A stretch of 64,000 nt of DNA from Delphinus delphis (lineage: Eukaryota; Chordata; Mammalia; Artiodactyla; Delphinidae), in assembly GCF_949987515.2 (NCBI RefSeq), contig NC_082694.2:39741951-39805950 (forward strand), given 5' to 3'. The position numbers and the translations under genes were made by a program. Positions 22,478 through 33,029 of this stretch are shown here, piece after piece. The number at the start of each line of letters is the position of its first letter. The first letter of the stretch is position 1. The notes below the pieces were generated by a model that saw nothing but the letters and a program-made list of their open reading frames with translations, searched no databases and was not told where the DNA came from.

Positions 22478-22924
22478 GCTTTTCCTCATCCAACCTTATA
22501 AGAATAGATTCAATTTTTTCTTTATTTTCCATCTCATGCTCATGATTTATAAATATCAGATCCCCCTTTGCCATCATTGACCTGGCATCAGCCAGCCTTT
22601 CTCTCTGGGTTTTTCTTCTGTGATATTCAAGGTACCACTTGGGAGAAACCAAATACAAACTGACCTATTTTACAGAGAGGCTGAGAAATTTGTGTGATTT
22701 TTTTTTTGGGGGTGCACATCTGTTAAATATCTGCAAATAGAAGCCGTGAAAACTCTCACACATGGCTCCTGAAAATGCGTAAGGGCCAGGTAAGGTTGGA
22801 GGTTCCATGCCCAGAAGCCCCAGGAGGAGCTGGCTGATGTGGATGTGGGCCAGTGGCTGTCGGCTGCACCAGCTGTGATGAAGACCAACATGCACGAGAG
22901 CTTGGGGCCACCCAGACCCCTGCA
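22478..22924. other. unassigned noncoding sequence
   Basis: No repeat recognised. Two overlapping antisense frames of 92 and 100 codons (22665-22972) are in different phases and lack domains. Confidence 0.4.
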
Positions 22925-23040
22925 CAAGCACCAGTGCCACCACTTCGTAGCTGTGTGACTTGGAAAAGTCACTTAGCCCTTCTGAATGGTGCCCTTAGCC
23001 ATGGAATGGGGATAAGACCTACCTCATAATATTGCTGCAT
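22925..23040 (+). repeat. MIR SINE fragment (sense)
   Basis: AGCTGTGTGACTTGGAAAAGTCACTTAGCCC, then ATGGAATGGGGATAAGACC and TACCTCATAATATTGCTG follow the MIR core in sense. Confidence 0.8.
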
Positions 23041-23689
23041 GCTTTCCATTTTTTGGATCACAAACCACATTAAGAAATGCAGTTTACATTATGACCTGGC
23101 AGACATAAATGCATACATGCATGTATGTTGCAACCAAAGGGAAAAAGAGAGATGGGGAATCTCATGGATGCCTTAACGATTGGATCTGAAAGTTCGTATC
23201 GCCAACCACCACCACTGTGATAGCCAGAGCTCAGGCGCCTGGCCTCAGCCCAGGTGCAAGGAAGCCTGGGACATGCACTTTTCTGTGTGTGCAGAAGAAG
23301 GAAACTGAGGAGACCGAGTGAATGATACAAAGCACATAAGGTAGTATTTAGGCAGGACCCAGGGTAGATCTTTGCTACACTGAAGGCTTAGCAAGCAAGT
23401 AATTAAGATGTAGGATTGGTCTGATTTGGGGTAATGCTGCCCCTCCTCAAAGGAACAGCCTGAATTAATGACTTCAGTGGGCCTCTTTGTGCTTTTCCTT
23501 ATACCATCCCCCTGATTCTAAAGTTTCACAGACTCACTTGTGGATATAGATACAGTTTTCTACAACTGGGGTGAGTTTACCTGTTGCTTGATCCTGGGGC
23601 TCAATGGTGGTATTCTAGCAAGACAGTGGAATAGGACTGAAAGTTCTGTTTCAAGTTGGTGAGCCCAGACTGTGCGTATCACTAACTGA
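23041..23689. other. unassigned noncoding sequence
   Basis: Single-copy-looking DNA. An 86-codon antisense frame at 23070-23330 has no domain. No repeat recognised. Confidence 0.4.
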
Positions 23690-23945
23690 TAAATATAGCA
23701 AACATTTATAGTGAGTCCTTCCTGTGTGCCGGGGATTGAGCTAAACAGTTCACAAGCTATGTGTCAATTCATCATCAACACAACCTTATTAGGCAGAATC
23801 CTAGACATGCTGGTTCCTTTTGAGATCATCTGTTCTACTACCTTTACTTCACAGATAGAAAAACAACTCAAGTTCAGAGAGGTTAAGTGGTTTTTCCAGG
23901 GTTGTCCAGCAAGTTAGTGCTTATGCTAGGATCAAAATCCTAGAT
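23690..23945 (-). repeat. MIR SINE (antisense)
   Basis: Antisense MIR. AACATTTATAGTGAGTCCTT, CATCAACACAACCTTATTAGG and GTTCAGAGAGGTTAAGTGG mark tail-side, central and core blocks in order. Confidence 0.8.
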
Positions 23946-25311
23946 TTTTCGATTGCTACAACAAGGACATGAGACCCATGAGGGGCACACTGGATATTTT
24001 AGTGGCCTTAGCAAAGTGTTAATTGAACCTTTAATTTTAGGATCTTCAGTTTTATTTCAGGTATACACCAGCAATACTAATTTGTGCTGGAATCAAATGC
24101 CCAAAACTCTGCAGCCACTATTAAACTTGTAGTTTTAGTTCGAACTGGTCATTTTAGGTAGAAATAACCAGTTTTCTCATAAGTCAACTCAGGTATGAGC
24201 CTGTAATTTAAACTGTTGTTATCAACTTCATGTAAAAATACAAGTCTAGATTGTAGTAAAAGATCCTTATCTGGGATTTGTTTTCACATAAATCTGCATG
24301 TTGGCCTCTTACTACTCAGTAGTTCTTGGTTGCCACCAGCACTGAAGGGAAAAATAGGAATTTGCCAAAAGAAAGTAAATGTGCTTCTGGGAATGATAGG
24401 ATAGAGGTAGCTGCCTTAAGCCACAGTTCAAAGGCTGTAAGTTCTCCTTAAGAAAGAAGCTAATGGTGGTGAAGTGGTTGGGCTCTCCCAGAGACGACTG
24501 AGGAGGTGTTAGTACCTCTCCTTCTGGAGGTCTTTAAAAATGCTTCTCCAGGTGGGCTGAAGCCAGAGGTGCTGACCAGTGACCTGAGTTCCTCTCCCTG
24601 GACAGAGAGATTCTATGGTTTCATGAAGTTGTCTTCTTCTAGTTCAGTATTGCAAATGTCTTCTTACACAATTACAGAAAATAGTAATCTGTGTGATGTG
24701 TGTACACGAGTGTATGCAGTTTGCACACAAGTGGCCCACATCCCAGTGCCCTTTAGAATGCCTTCCTGCAGAGTGCCAAAGGGCCTGGATATCCATGAGG
24801 TGTTCCCAGCCCGACCTGGTTGGAATTTGCATTCTTACTGTCTGTGCATGGATTTGTAGCTATAAAATGTGACATTCCTTTTTCTACTTACACTTCTCCC
24901 TCCACCCTTTTATATTTTTAGGATCAAGAAAGGGCAAAAATAAGACTAGTCAGGTAGGAGCTTCCAGCATCAGTGCCCCCTCTTCCTCCACCCTGCAGTA
25001 GGCCTCTGCAAATGCAGAGTTTCCTTCAGGTTTGCAATTAATCAAGTGTCCTGAAAGGCGTGGGGTGGAGCCGCACCTCACAGCTTCACTGTTAACCAGT
25101 GTTTAAAGCAGTGTGCCACTTGGTGGGTAGCTGGGCTCCCAGGGCCTACTCCGAAGTGTACACTCAGTTGGGGAGAGCGTTCTTATGCTGTGCAAGTACT
25201 GATAATTTTATTAACTGGAAACCAAGTCTTTTCTGCCTCGACACAGACTCCCGATATTCTTGCATAATGTGTTTGACATTTCTGAGACAGTGCAGTCTGA
25301 AGAGAATGAAC
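23946..25311. other. unassigned; AT-rich possible conserved patch at 24000-24250
   Basis: No repeat recognised. 24013-24195 carries GTTAATTGAACCTTTAATTTTAGG-type homeobox cores and could be a weak conserved element. A 117-codon frame at 24506-24859 lacks a domain. Confidence 0.35.
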
Positions 25312-25485
25312 ACTGAATAAGGAATCAGGAGTGCTAGTTTTTGTCCTGATTTGCCTGCTGACCTGCTCCTTCTCCCTGGGCCGCTCACCTAACCTCTCTG
25401 TGCCTCATTACCTTCCTTTCCCCACCTGGAAAATAAGGACCATTTTCTCTACCTGCTCTAACTCAGAGATGTCAGGCGCGTCCAG
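25312..25485 (+). repeat. MIR SINE (sense)
   Basis: Sense MIR-like: GGAATCAGGAGTGCTAG (head side), CACCTAACCTCTCTGTGCC (core) and GGAAAATAAGGACCATTTTC. The tail is lost. Confidence 0.7.
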
Positions 25486-25582
25486 GCAATTTACTTGGTG
25501 CTGTAGATTGGGAAGGTATGCTATACATTCATGATGGTGTTTTTGTCTTTGTTATGATTATAGTTAGTTTATTTATTTATTT

Positions 25583-25773
25583 ATTTATTTTGCGGTACGC
25601 GGGCCTCTCACTGTTGTGGCCTCTCCCGTTGTGGAGCACAGGCTCCGGACGCGCAGGCTCAGCAGCCATGGCTCAGGGGCCCAGCCACTCCGCAGCATGT
25701 GGGATCTTCCCGGACCGGGGCACGAACCCGTGTCCCCTGCATCGGCAGGCGGACTCTCAACCACTGCGCCACC
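25583..25773 (-). mobile_element. CHR-type SINE, antisense, 17-bp target duplication
   Basis: The short CHR form: minus strand reads tRNA-like head, GGGACACGGGTTCGTGCCCC, then GAGAGGCCCGCGTACCGC. Flanked by an exact 17-bp repeat AGTTTATTTATTTATTT at 25566-25582 and 25774-25790. The first bases of the SINE head (GGGCTTCCCTGG) are missing: it begins at TGGTGGCGCAG, so the element is slightly truncated. Little diverged. Confidence 0.9.
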
Positions 25774-25790
25774 AGTTTATTTATTTATTT

Positions 25791-26190
25791 TTTAATGGCT
25801 CAGCAGAAACTGCTGTGAACCCAGTATCAGAGGACAAACTCTATCTTATAATGATCTACCGTTGAGATGCGATCTTTCAGAGCTATGATACAATTTCCAA
25901 GTGTCACCTTCTGAATGCAAACTAGCATTTTGTCATAACTCTCAAGATCCAGCTCTGTGGGTCCCAATTCTGAGAGATATGGCCATCTTTCTTTTGTTTT
26001 TCCACTGGTCAAGGTAGGCCCCATGTATATATTTTTTTCATTATAAAGATTTGGAAGCTCCCTCCGTTGCCCCAATCCTCCTCATTTCAGTGTTTTTTTC
26101 ATATGTCCTGGGTGGAGGAAAGTCTCCTGAAGCTTATCACCTGCAGATGGTGCTTTTGAAAAAGAGAGTGTTTCAGAAAGTTCCAAGCAC
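25791..26190. other. unassigned noncoding sequence
   Basis: No gene or repeat recognised between the SINE and the conserved-looking block. Confidence 0.4.
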
Positions 26191-26199
26191 TGAAAATGG

Positions 26200-26345
26200 G
26201 TGTGTAATGAGCCCTGTTTTGCATCTTTAATTATAGCATTTGCCACCACACATGCTGTAATCATATGCTTTCTCTAGAGCCGAAGCAATGTGCAGTTCCA
26301 GGTCCATTCATTAATGAACCGGCAAATCAATCACAGATCTTGTCA
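26200..26345. promoter_or_regulatory. candidate conserved noncoding block, HOX/PBX/POU-like motifs
   Basis: Dense motifs in 145 bp: TTTGCATC (POU-like, 26219-26226), TAATTATA (26228-26235), CATTCATTAATGAACC (26305-26320) and AAATCAATCAC (PBX-like, 26324-26334). No repeat recognised. Function is inferred from motif density only. Confidence 0.4.
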
Positions 26346-26738
26346 AAAACATCACTGCAGTGCAGGGGCCTTTACACAGACCGTGGGATCAGATATACAA
26401 TGGATCCCTTCTCCCTGAGTGGTGCAAGGCCTTCTTAACAAATGTCTTACTCAATGTGCAGGTTTTCTGATGTCTGTCTGTTTCTTGTTGCCTCTGCTCC
26501 CCCTCCCCACTTCTATTTTATATGGTGACTCTTGGTTCTTTAAGAGCATGCTTCTGAAATTTGGCAAATGAAGGTTGCAAGGGGCAGACGTGGAGGCAGA
26601 AATGGAGGTTTATGTGATCCCAGGAGAGTCCCCAGAAGTCCTCTTGGCCTAAAAATATCTTGCTGATTCAGGTTTCACAAAGTATAAAATTCCTCCACTG
26701 GGGCAGGCTTTTGGGTGAAGATTGCCCTTGCAAGAGAG
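26346..26738. other. unassigned noncoding sequence
   Basis: Unique-looking DNA. A poly-pyrimidine stretch lies near 26478-26518. No gene. Confidence 0.4.
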
Positions 26739-26752
26739 GGGGCCATGCATTT

Positions 26753-27105
26753 TTTTTTTTTTATAAATTTATTTTTAAAAATTTATTTATTTTTGGCTGC
26801 GTCAGGTCTTTGTTGCTGTGTGCAGCCTTTCTCTAGGGGGGCTACTCTTCATTGCGGTGTGTGGGCTTCTCATTGTGGTGGCTTCTCTTGTTGCAGAGCA
26901 TGGGCTCTAGGCGCGTGGACTTCAGTAGTTGTGGTGCACAGGCACAGTAGTTGTGGCTGTGGGCTCTAGAGCGCAGGCTCAGTAGTTGTGGCGCACGGGC
27001 TTAGTTGCTCCGCGGCATGTGGTATCTTCCCAGACCAGGGCTTGAGCTCATGTCCCTGCACTGGCAGGCAGATTCTTAACCACTGCATCACCAGTAAAGC
27101 CCTAC
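26753..27105 (-). mobile_element. CHR-type SINE, antisense, with target duplication
   Basis: Older CHR subtype related to the 22.1-kb copy: minus strand head GGGCTTTACTGGTGATGCAG is mutated. The body has repeated CAACTACTGAGCC-type units. Poly(A) tail as T-run at 26751-26762 with AT-rich extension. An exact 14-bp flanking repeat GGGGCCATGCATTT occurs at 26739-26752 and 27106-27119. Confidence 0.9.
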
Positions 27106-27119
27106 GGGGCCATGCATTT

Positions 27120-27594
27120 AGAAAGCAAATTCTTGCAAGAGGCAAAGCAGAGCCCATTCACTTGTAAACACATGTTTGTAAATCATACTGCTTTCTCCCT
27201 GACATGAGGGATCCTAGAGCAGAAGAGTGAGGGTCTCCTGGGTGTCAGTGTGGAGATGGCAGCCTGGCCATGGGGGAAAGGCCAGAAGGGGCTGGAAGGC
27301 ATTGAGGATCAGCCTGGCCTCCTCCTCAGTCGTGCTGGAGCCTAGCCTTGGTGAGCAGAGATTTGGGCCAAGGTGATAAGGAGGATTGAGGAGGTGATAA
27401 AATCAGACCAACAGTGTTCAGAGTTCAGATGTTACAACTTCTAAATGATTGGCCAGTGTCACATCAGGGCCTGGGCTTCTGTTTAGGGAGGTCTTGGAGT
27501 TTCTGTGTAAAGCACCTGATGTTTCTCCAATGTGTTTATTAACTATTATTATTACTGTTAACATATTCTTGGTATAATAGAAGTTACATAATAT
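27120..27594. other. unassigned noncoding sequence
   Basis: No repeat or gene recognised. AT-rich at 27530-27605. Confidence 0.4.
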
Positions 27595-27745
27595 ATTATC
27601 AATTATTGATTATCATCAGCTTCCCCTCACTAGAATGTATGTTCCCAGAGGGCAGCTTCTTTGTTTTGGTTATTGTTGTATTCAAGTACTTAGACCAGTG
27701 CCTGGCACATAGTTGGTGCTCAATAAGTATTTGTTGGGTAAATGA
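27595..27745 (+). repeat. L2 LINE 3' terminus (sense)
   Basis: Canonical L2 3' end: CTAGAATGTATGTTCCCAGAGGGCAG, GTGCCTGGCACATAGTTGG, then TGCTCAATAAGTATTTGTTGG. Clear order and orientation. Confidence 0.85.
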
Positions 27746-27839
27746 ACACGTTTATTCTTTTCCTTGGCGTATGTGTCTTTTCTGTCTTCCATTTCAGCAC
27801 CTACATACTACTGACTGCTGCCCCAGGAATTCTTAGACT

Positions 27840-28070
27840 CACCGGCTTGGCACCATCTGTCTTCTGTAGGGCCCTCTCAGAATTGGGACAATTGCAAATA
27901 TTCGATTTCCACTCCTTTTCTTCAAGTGAGAAAGCTGTAAACAGTGATATGGCAGTCTCCACTGGCTTTCTGCACGATGCCAGTGACGGTTTATTGCAAA
28001 GGGCAAGGCCTGGGATTGAACATAAACAAACACAGCCCATGAGTTTAAAATAGACCATTGAGCAGCTCAC
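27840..28070. promoter_or_regulatory. candidate conserved noncoding block with forkhead-like motifs
   Basis: Repeat-free. Contains CTGTAAACAG (27935-27944), TTTATTGCAAAG (27990-28001) and ATAAACAAACA (28022-28032), resembling forkhead and C/EBP sites. Overlapping frames on both strands exist but none has a domain. Confidence 0.35.
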
Positions 28071-28084
28071 AGAATAGGCCCCTT

Positions 28085-28330
28085 GTTTTTAAAAGAGCAG
28101 TGGACGCTCTCGAGAAATAATAAGAAATAATAAGTCTGGAAGCTGGATAGAAAGCTCTGATGCTTTCTGGCTGCGTTTGTCCTTCGAACTTCATTTGCGT
28201 TTGGCACGCCTGTGATGGAGCTGCCGCCAGCCTCGGCCGGGGTCTGCAGGCAGCGGGAAGTTTATCTGGGCTGCCGGAGGGAAATTGAAATCTCTTCGAG
28301 AAAAGGGCAACATGGTGGTTGTGCTGATTT
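28085..28330. promoter_or_regulatory. CpG-retaining candidate regulatory block
   Basis: The 130 bp from about 28170 hold roughly nine CpGs (for example GCTGCGTTTG, CTTCGAAC, GCCTCGGCCGG, CTTCGAG), far more than neighbouring DNA, with no SINE to explain them. Repeated AATAATAAG lies upstream (28116-28135). Too small for a CpG island; consistent with a conserved element. Confidence 0.4.
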
Positions 28331-28404
28331 CTAAGACACAGACTGCCTTTGCGAAGGGAGTCCAGTGTTCATCCCAAGAGGAACATGAGATTTGAGGACT
28401 GACA

Positions 28405-28545
28405 AACGTGTGACCTAGGGACATTTTCTTAACGTCACGAAGCCCAGGTTTTCTCATCTGCAAAACTGGAGCATTAGTACCTACCTCACAGAGTTGCCTT
28501 AGAGTTAAACAATGTGAATGTAGATTCCATGAGTTGAGGGCTTGC
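28405..28545 (+). repeat. MIR SINE fragment (sense)
   Basis: GTGTGACCTAGGGACATTTTC, TTTTCTCATCTGCAAAACTG and CCTACCTCACAGAGTTGCC follow the MIR core in sense. Confidence 0.8.
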
Positions 28546-28689
28546 TCTGTTGTGTTCACGTCTCTCCACCCAGTGCCTCACGCTGTATCTGGCATCTGAG
28601 AGGTGATGGCAGTGCTAACCCCCTTCTACAGAGAAGCAGCAGAGGATAGCAGAGTTCCTTTGCCAGCAGTTTGAAGGCATAAATAACAT

Positions 28690-28860
28690 TCTTTCCCCCC
28701 TTTTCCCTCCAGAATCTTTATTCTTTCTTAAAAAACATAAACACACACCTACAAATAATATGTTAGTACATTGTCACTGCAAAAAATTTAAACAATTAAG
28801 AAATATATTCCTAGTTCTCCCCAGAGTAACCACTGTAGGAGTATATCCTTCCAGAGACTA
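28690..28860 (+). repeat. old L1M 3' UTR, left piece (sense)
   Basis: The block CCCCAGAGTAACCACTGTAGG ... ATATCCTTCCAGAGAC matches the 3' UTR of ancient L1s; a related sequence occurs antisense at 37.25-37.43 kb in this window. It likely continues at 30060-30260 after intervening insertions. Confidence 0.5.
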
Positions 28861-28995
28861 TGTATCTCTAGCATCTGTGTCTCTATCTGTACATCCATAT
28901 CTATCTGTATCGCTATCTCTTTCTAGCTATAAAGTATTTCTGTAGCTACATACCTATCTAGCTGTCTGTCTATCTACTTACCTACCTATCTATAA
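28861..28995. repeat. degenerate (CTAT)n simple repeat
   Basis: Irregular CTAT/CTGT/CTAC tetranucleotide run including CTATCTGTACATCC, CCTATCTAGCTG and TACCTACCTATCTATAATGG. Partly decayed microsatellite. Confidence 0.75.
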
Positions 28996-29425
28996 TGGTT
29001 AATTATATGTGTCAACTTGACTGGGCCACAGTGCATAGATAGATAGTTGGTGAAACATTATTCTGCATGTTCTGTGAAGGTGTTTTTTGGATGAGATTAA
29101 CATTTAAATTGGTGGACTTCCAGTAAAGCAAATTACCTTCCATAATGTGGGTGGACCTTATTCAAATAAGTTGAAGGCCTTAATAGAACAAAGACTGATC
29201 TCCCCGGAAGAAAGAATCTGCCAGCAAACTGCTTTTAGATTCTAATTGCAGCTCTTTCCTGGGTCTCCAGCCTGCTGGCCTACCCTGCAGATTTGGGGCT
29301 TACCAAGCCTACCCAATCTCATGAGCCAATTACCTAGAATAAATCTCCTCCCCCCTCTCTTTCTTCACATCCTGTTGGTTATGTTTCTCTGGAGAACGCT
29401 GACTAATACTCTGTATGTTTTTTTC
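28996..29425 (+). mobile_element. ancient LTR-like element, family X copy 1 (sense)
   Basis: Starts near GGTTAATTATATGTGTCAAC, contains GATGAGATTAACATTTAAAT and GTGGGTGGACCTTATTCAAAT, then AATTACCTAGAATAAATCTCC (poly(A) signal AATAAA), and ends TTCTCTGGAGAACGCTGACTAATAC. The same layout recurs antisense at 52.75-53.22 kb. A MaLR/ERVL-type LTR is likely; name not assigned. Confidence 0.65.
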
Positions 29426-30059
29426 TATCCTATCCTTTCATCAGTCCATCCATCCATAGCAGGATAATTTATTGAGATACTAATTTGTGTGTTCTATTGT
29501 TCTTTTATTATCTTCTCCCAATTCCAAGAAGGCAGTCAGCTTTGTATCGTAAAGTCAAAGCAGAAGTTGTCTGCCTCCATCCTCTCTGAGAGCTCCAGTG
29601 ACTTGATGGAATTATTACTTGGGGTTGGAGGCAGGGTAGGATGGCAAAGAGGCAGAAGTTCCGAGATGGGTAGGTAGGGAGATGCCCTAAGACCAAGGAT
29701 AGGTTCTGTGGGATGGGACCTTGTCCACACCTTCACCTTTTCCTTAAGCAGAGACAGGGCACATAAGTTGTCTCATGTGCCCAAGGAGGCTCTTCTACCA
29801 GGACTTTCTTGCCTAAAGATCATACAAAAATTCCTGTGCCTTTTGGATAATGCAATGACCAGAGCAGATCAATGGCTGCAGGGGCCACGTGGAAAGTTTG
29901 GAACCTTGGCACAACACAGGCGTGGGAAATGGGCAGACACAAGTCAAAATAATGACAGATATTATGTATAGCCCTCCAGCTAAATAATTACAAATGATAT
30001 CATTTCTGTGAAAATTGTAAATACACTATATGTATAGGTCTTGAATGTTAAAGTCTTTA
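29426..30059. other. unassigned noncoding sequence
   Basis: Separates two parts of an old L1 3' UTR. No repeat family recognised. Frames of 62-87 codons lack domains. Confidence 0.4.
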
Positions 30060-30260
30060 GAGTGGAACTTGCATTTTTCACTTACTACATCTTGAATAGG
30101 TTTCCAAAACTCTCTCTCATTCAAATATTCTATAAAATATTCCATATTACTGATGTGCCTTAATTCATACCATTTCCTATTGATATTTAGATTGTTTCCA
30201 TTTTTCTCTTATTATAAACAATACCTTAGTGAACACCCTTTAATGTTCAGTAGTTATTCC
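30060..30260 (+). repeat. old L1M 3' UTR, right piece (sense)
   Basis: TTTTTCACTTACTACATCTTG, AATATTCCATATTACTGATG and TTAGATTGTTTCC ... ATTATAAACAATACC follow the ancient L1 3' UTR order. Probably the continuation of 28690-28860. Confidence 0.55.
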
Positions 30261-31939
30261 TAATTGCCTGGAAAACTGAACCTCGTCTCCTCCCAGAATT
30301 CTTTCACATGCCCACAGGAGCCCCACTCAGTGATAGGCTTGGTGGGGTATCCAGAGCAGACAGAAGAAACCGTTGTCCCTGCTGGAGCCTGTGATCTTAT
30401 AAAGAAAGTAAGACCTGAAGGACAAGAGACTTCTCTCTGTAGCCACAGGACCTCACAGGGTGAGAGATCAGGCCAGGTGGCGTAATTTGGGGAGCCGTAA
30501 GAGATGGAGGCTTTTTGTATACGGGAACACAACATTCCCTGATTAATCCCACACCTTCCTTGGAACACGTGAACGTGTGGCAGAGCAGACTTCCCTCTAT
30601 TAGTTATTCTGCAGCTGTTCACCTTTCCTTATTTCCCTTTGGAGTTATTACCTTTTGTAAAGAATAAAGACTTGACAGAGCTAAAGTCCCAGGCTGCAGT
30701 CGTTTGGCAAGCTTGTATGTATCATTGCCCTGCATACTTTTGGACTTTTACTATATACATATTGCCATAAATAATATAAACCATTGTTTTAAAATTTTAC
30801 AGATCTTTTCAGCAAGATGTAAACACGCATGGTCAGAGACTTGGTCTTTCTTTGTAAAGCTGCTAGCCTCACTGAGCAGTTAGTGCGGTATTCGCGCTTG
30901 ACCAGGTGGGAGAAGGTGGAACCTGGGAGGCCACCTTGCCTTCCTTCTTCACGCTCTTCCCACCCCTCTCTCCTCAGATCCCTCCACTGGGGGCCTGACA
31001 TTTATTTCCGAAGGCTTTTGAAAGACTCTGGGCCAAAATGTTAGTTCATAAAAACTTAAAAAGTCCATTATCCAAGGAGCCTTTTTATGGGGAAACACCT
31101 GAGAGTGAACATTTAAAAGCTAAGGAATATAATCTGTCTCCAGTGAGTGAACTTGGAGAGTGGATGGGGACCTTTTGGGCCCCTCTGGAGTTTTTCAGAG
31201 TGAAACGGTGTGAAGGGATGAGGCTCTATTGACCCGTTTGGCTAACCAGAAATGGAGAGGAAGATGCCACTCATTTTGGCTGTCCCAATTTAGGAACAAG
31301 GCTCTCACCGACAGGGCTATCTTAGAAAATTCTGTACTTGGTCCCCTCATGATAAAATGAGGTACAAGAGTACTGTCTTCCTTTTTGGACAACCTTGTTT
31401 CCAGCCAGGGTGGAAAAGTGGAAAAGGAGAGGGTGAAATATCCCAACCCTCTGAATCTAGAAGGTGAGGGGGTGTCAGTTCCTCTGGCCCCAGAGGAAGG
31501 TGCTAATTCCTCGAGGGCACAGAGGGTGAAGGCGCAGGGCCTCCTCTTCCCTCCCTTGCTTTCCTCCCTCCCTTCCTCTTTCTTTCATATGTTCTTTACA
31601 AATATCAAGGAATTGTGAAACTTCTTGTTTCAGATACTTGCACTTTAGCGTGATTTGATTTGAGCTGATTTTTTTTTAAGCTGAAGGAATGCTAGCGTTG
31701 GCATGGGTCTTTTTGTGTCAGTAAAAGGAGCAACAAAGAAAAGAAGTATGAAAAGTTCCCTTTTGATATAAGAACAGTTTGTTATAAGATTCTGCATACC
31801 CAAATACCCAACCTTGGAGAGAGTGTTTTTCCCATCAGCTGTGCACCCAAGACTCCATTCTTTCCCTCCTTTTCTTCCCTTCCTTCCTCTTTGACACTTT
31901 TGCATGTGTGTCTGAATACGATAAAGTTGCTCTGAGCTT
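30261..31939. other. unassigned noncoding sequence
   Basis: No gene supported. A 120-codon antisense frame (30260-30622) lacks a domain. 30700-30900 is AT-rich with a CpG-containing stretch (GTGCGGTATTCGCGCTTGAC, about 30885-30904) and could hold a conserved element. CT-rich low complexity near 31550-31590. Confidence 0.4.
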
Positions 31940-32320
31940 TTTTTCAATTATTTAACAACTTTCAAGTGGAGAAAAATTTGGGTCTTTTAATTTGATTTTG
32001 GGCTTTTTTTTGCATGCGTGTGTCTCCTTTCTGTTTGCTAAACAGTAATTGCGGATCTTCCTGGCCACCTTTAATACTCCCAGCTAATTATCCTGAAATA
32101 AATCTCTTTCAAACCCGCATGCCAGCAGTTCTGGGATCCGAGCGGCTCTTTCAGCTCCCGGCAGCCTGTCACTCAAATGGGCCTCAGCTGCAACTCTGAA
32201 TGATGAGTATTAACCTCCCGCTGGGAAGATTCGCCCAATCTCCCCACTTCCAACAGCAGCTCCCAGGGCCGCACCATGCTCCTACCTGTTAGCCTAAGCT
32301 GGGATTTTCTTTTGCTAACA
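31940..32320. promoter_or_regulatory. candidate conserved noncoding block
   Basis: Repeat-free with retained CpGs and homeodomain-like cores: CAGTAATTGCGG (32043-32054), CAGCTAATTATCC (32081-32093), TGATGAGTATTAACC (32200-32214). Also GATCCGAGCGGC and CTCCCGGCAGCC. Sequence complexity and motif content resemble vertebrate conserved elements; no alignment available. Confidence 0.42.
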
Positions 32321-32884
32321 CTGTGATTTTGAAAAGTGGATTCCTGGGAGAAAGACACTCAGTTAACCTTCTCCTAATTGCCATTCAGGATGGGAAAGGG
32401 AAAGGAAGATGGTGGCTGTCCCAGGGGGGCATCTGGCTGTGGAGGGGCCCGCGGCTTTGCCAGGAAGCGCACCGGTCTGCTGGTGAGCGTGGCGCGGTGT
32501 CTGTGTTCGAAGACTCCTGCCTGAGGGCAGTGGATGGTTGGCGTCTGGGGACAGGCCTCAATGCAGACTTTGTGTCTCCTATGATGTCTTCCCTCCTCCT
32601 CGAATGTCCCTCAGTGCTGTGCTTTTGGTAGTTCCCTGGGCTCTCCTTCCTCCAACCTCTGCAGTTTCCTTCCAGGTTTCCTCTTGCCTTGTTCAGCAAG
32701 ATCTAGTAGTTTCTTGTTGAGCACTTGTCTGTTTATTTGTTCAGAATTTTGTGACTGGTTCCATTTGCCTCTCCTGGGTGAGGCTGTGTCCTTCTCTCAC
32801 TCTTGTTTCCATTCTGATTCCATATGCTTCCCTGCTTCCTCACTAGGTCCTTCTGGTGAGATAAGGAGATGGCTTTTTGGGCGG
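32321..32884. other. unassigned; CpG-rich patch at 32448-32515
   Basis: A ~70-bp patch holds about eight CpGs (CCCGCGGC, GCGCACCGG, GAGCGTGGCGCGG). Frames of 102 and 104 codons on opposite strands overlap here, reflecting GC content rather than coding. Nothing recognised downstream. Confidence 0.4.
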
Positions 32885-32945
32885 GCTCCATAGCATAGTG
32901 GGTAGAGCACAGGCCCTGCCGCAACACTACCTGATGCCTGGCAAA
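32885..32945 (+). repeat. MIR-like tRNA-head fragment (sense)
   Basis: CATAGTGGGTAGAGCACAGG resembles the tRNA-derived head of MIR. Only about 60 bp; no functional tRNA cloverleaf or B box is preserved. Confidence 0.45.
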
Positions 32946-33029
32946 GAGTAATGAAAGCTTGGGTGAATAAATAGCAGCATATCTTATTCTTCGGTATTAG
33001 GCCACCTTCTTCCTAGATTGACTTCTCTG

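Noticed and set aside
28191..28559. 122-codon antisense open frame
   Set aside because: Runs through a MIR and a CpG-retaining block; its second half is MIR complement. Not a gene.
30260..30622. 120-codon antisense open frame
   Set aside because: No domain similarity recognised and no exon signals.
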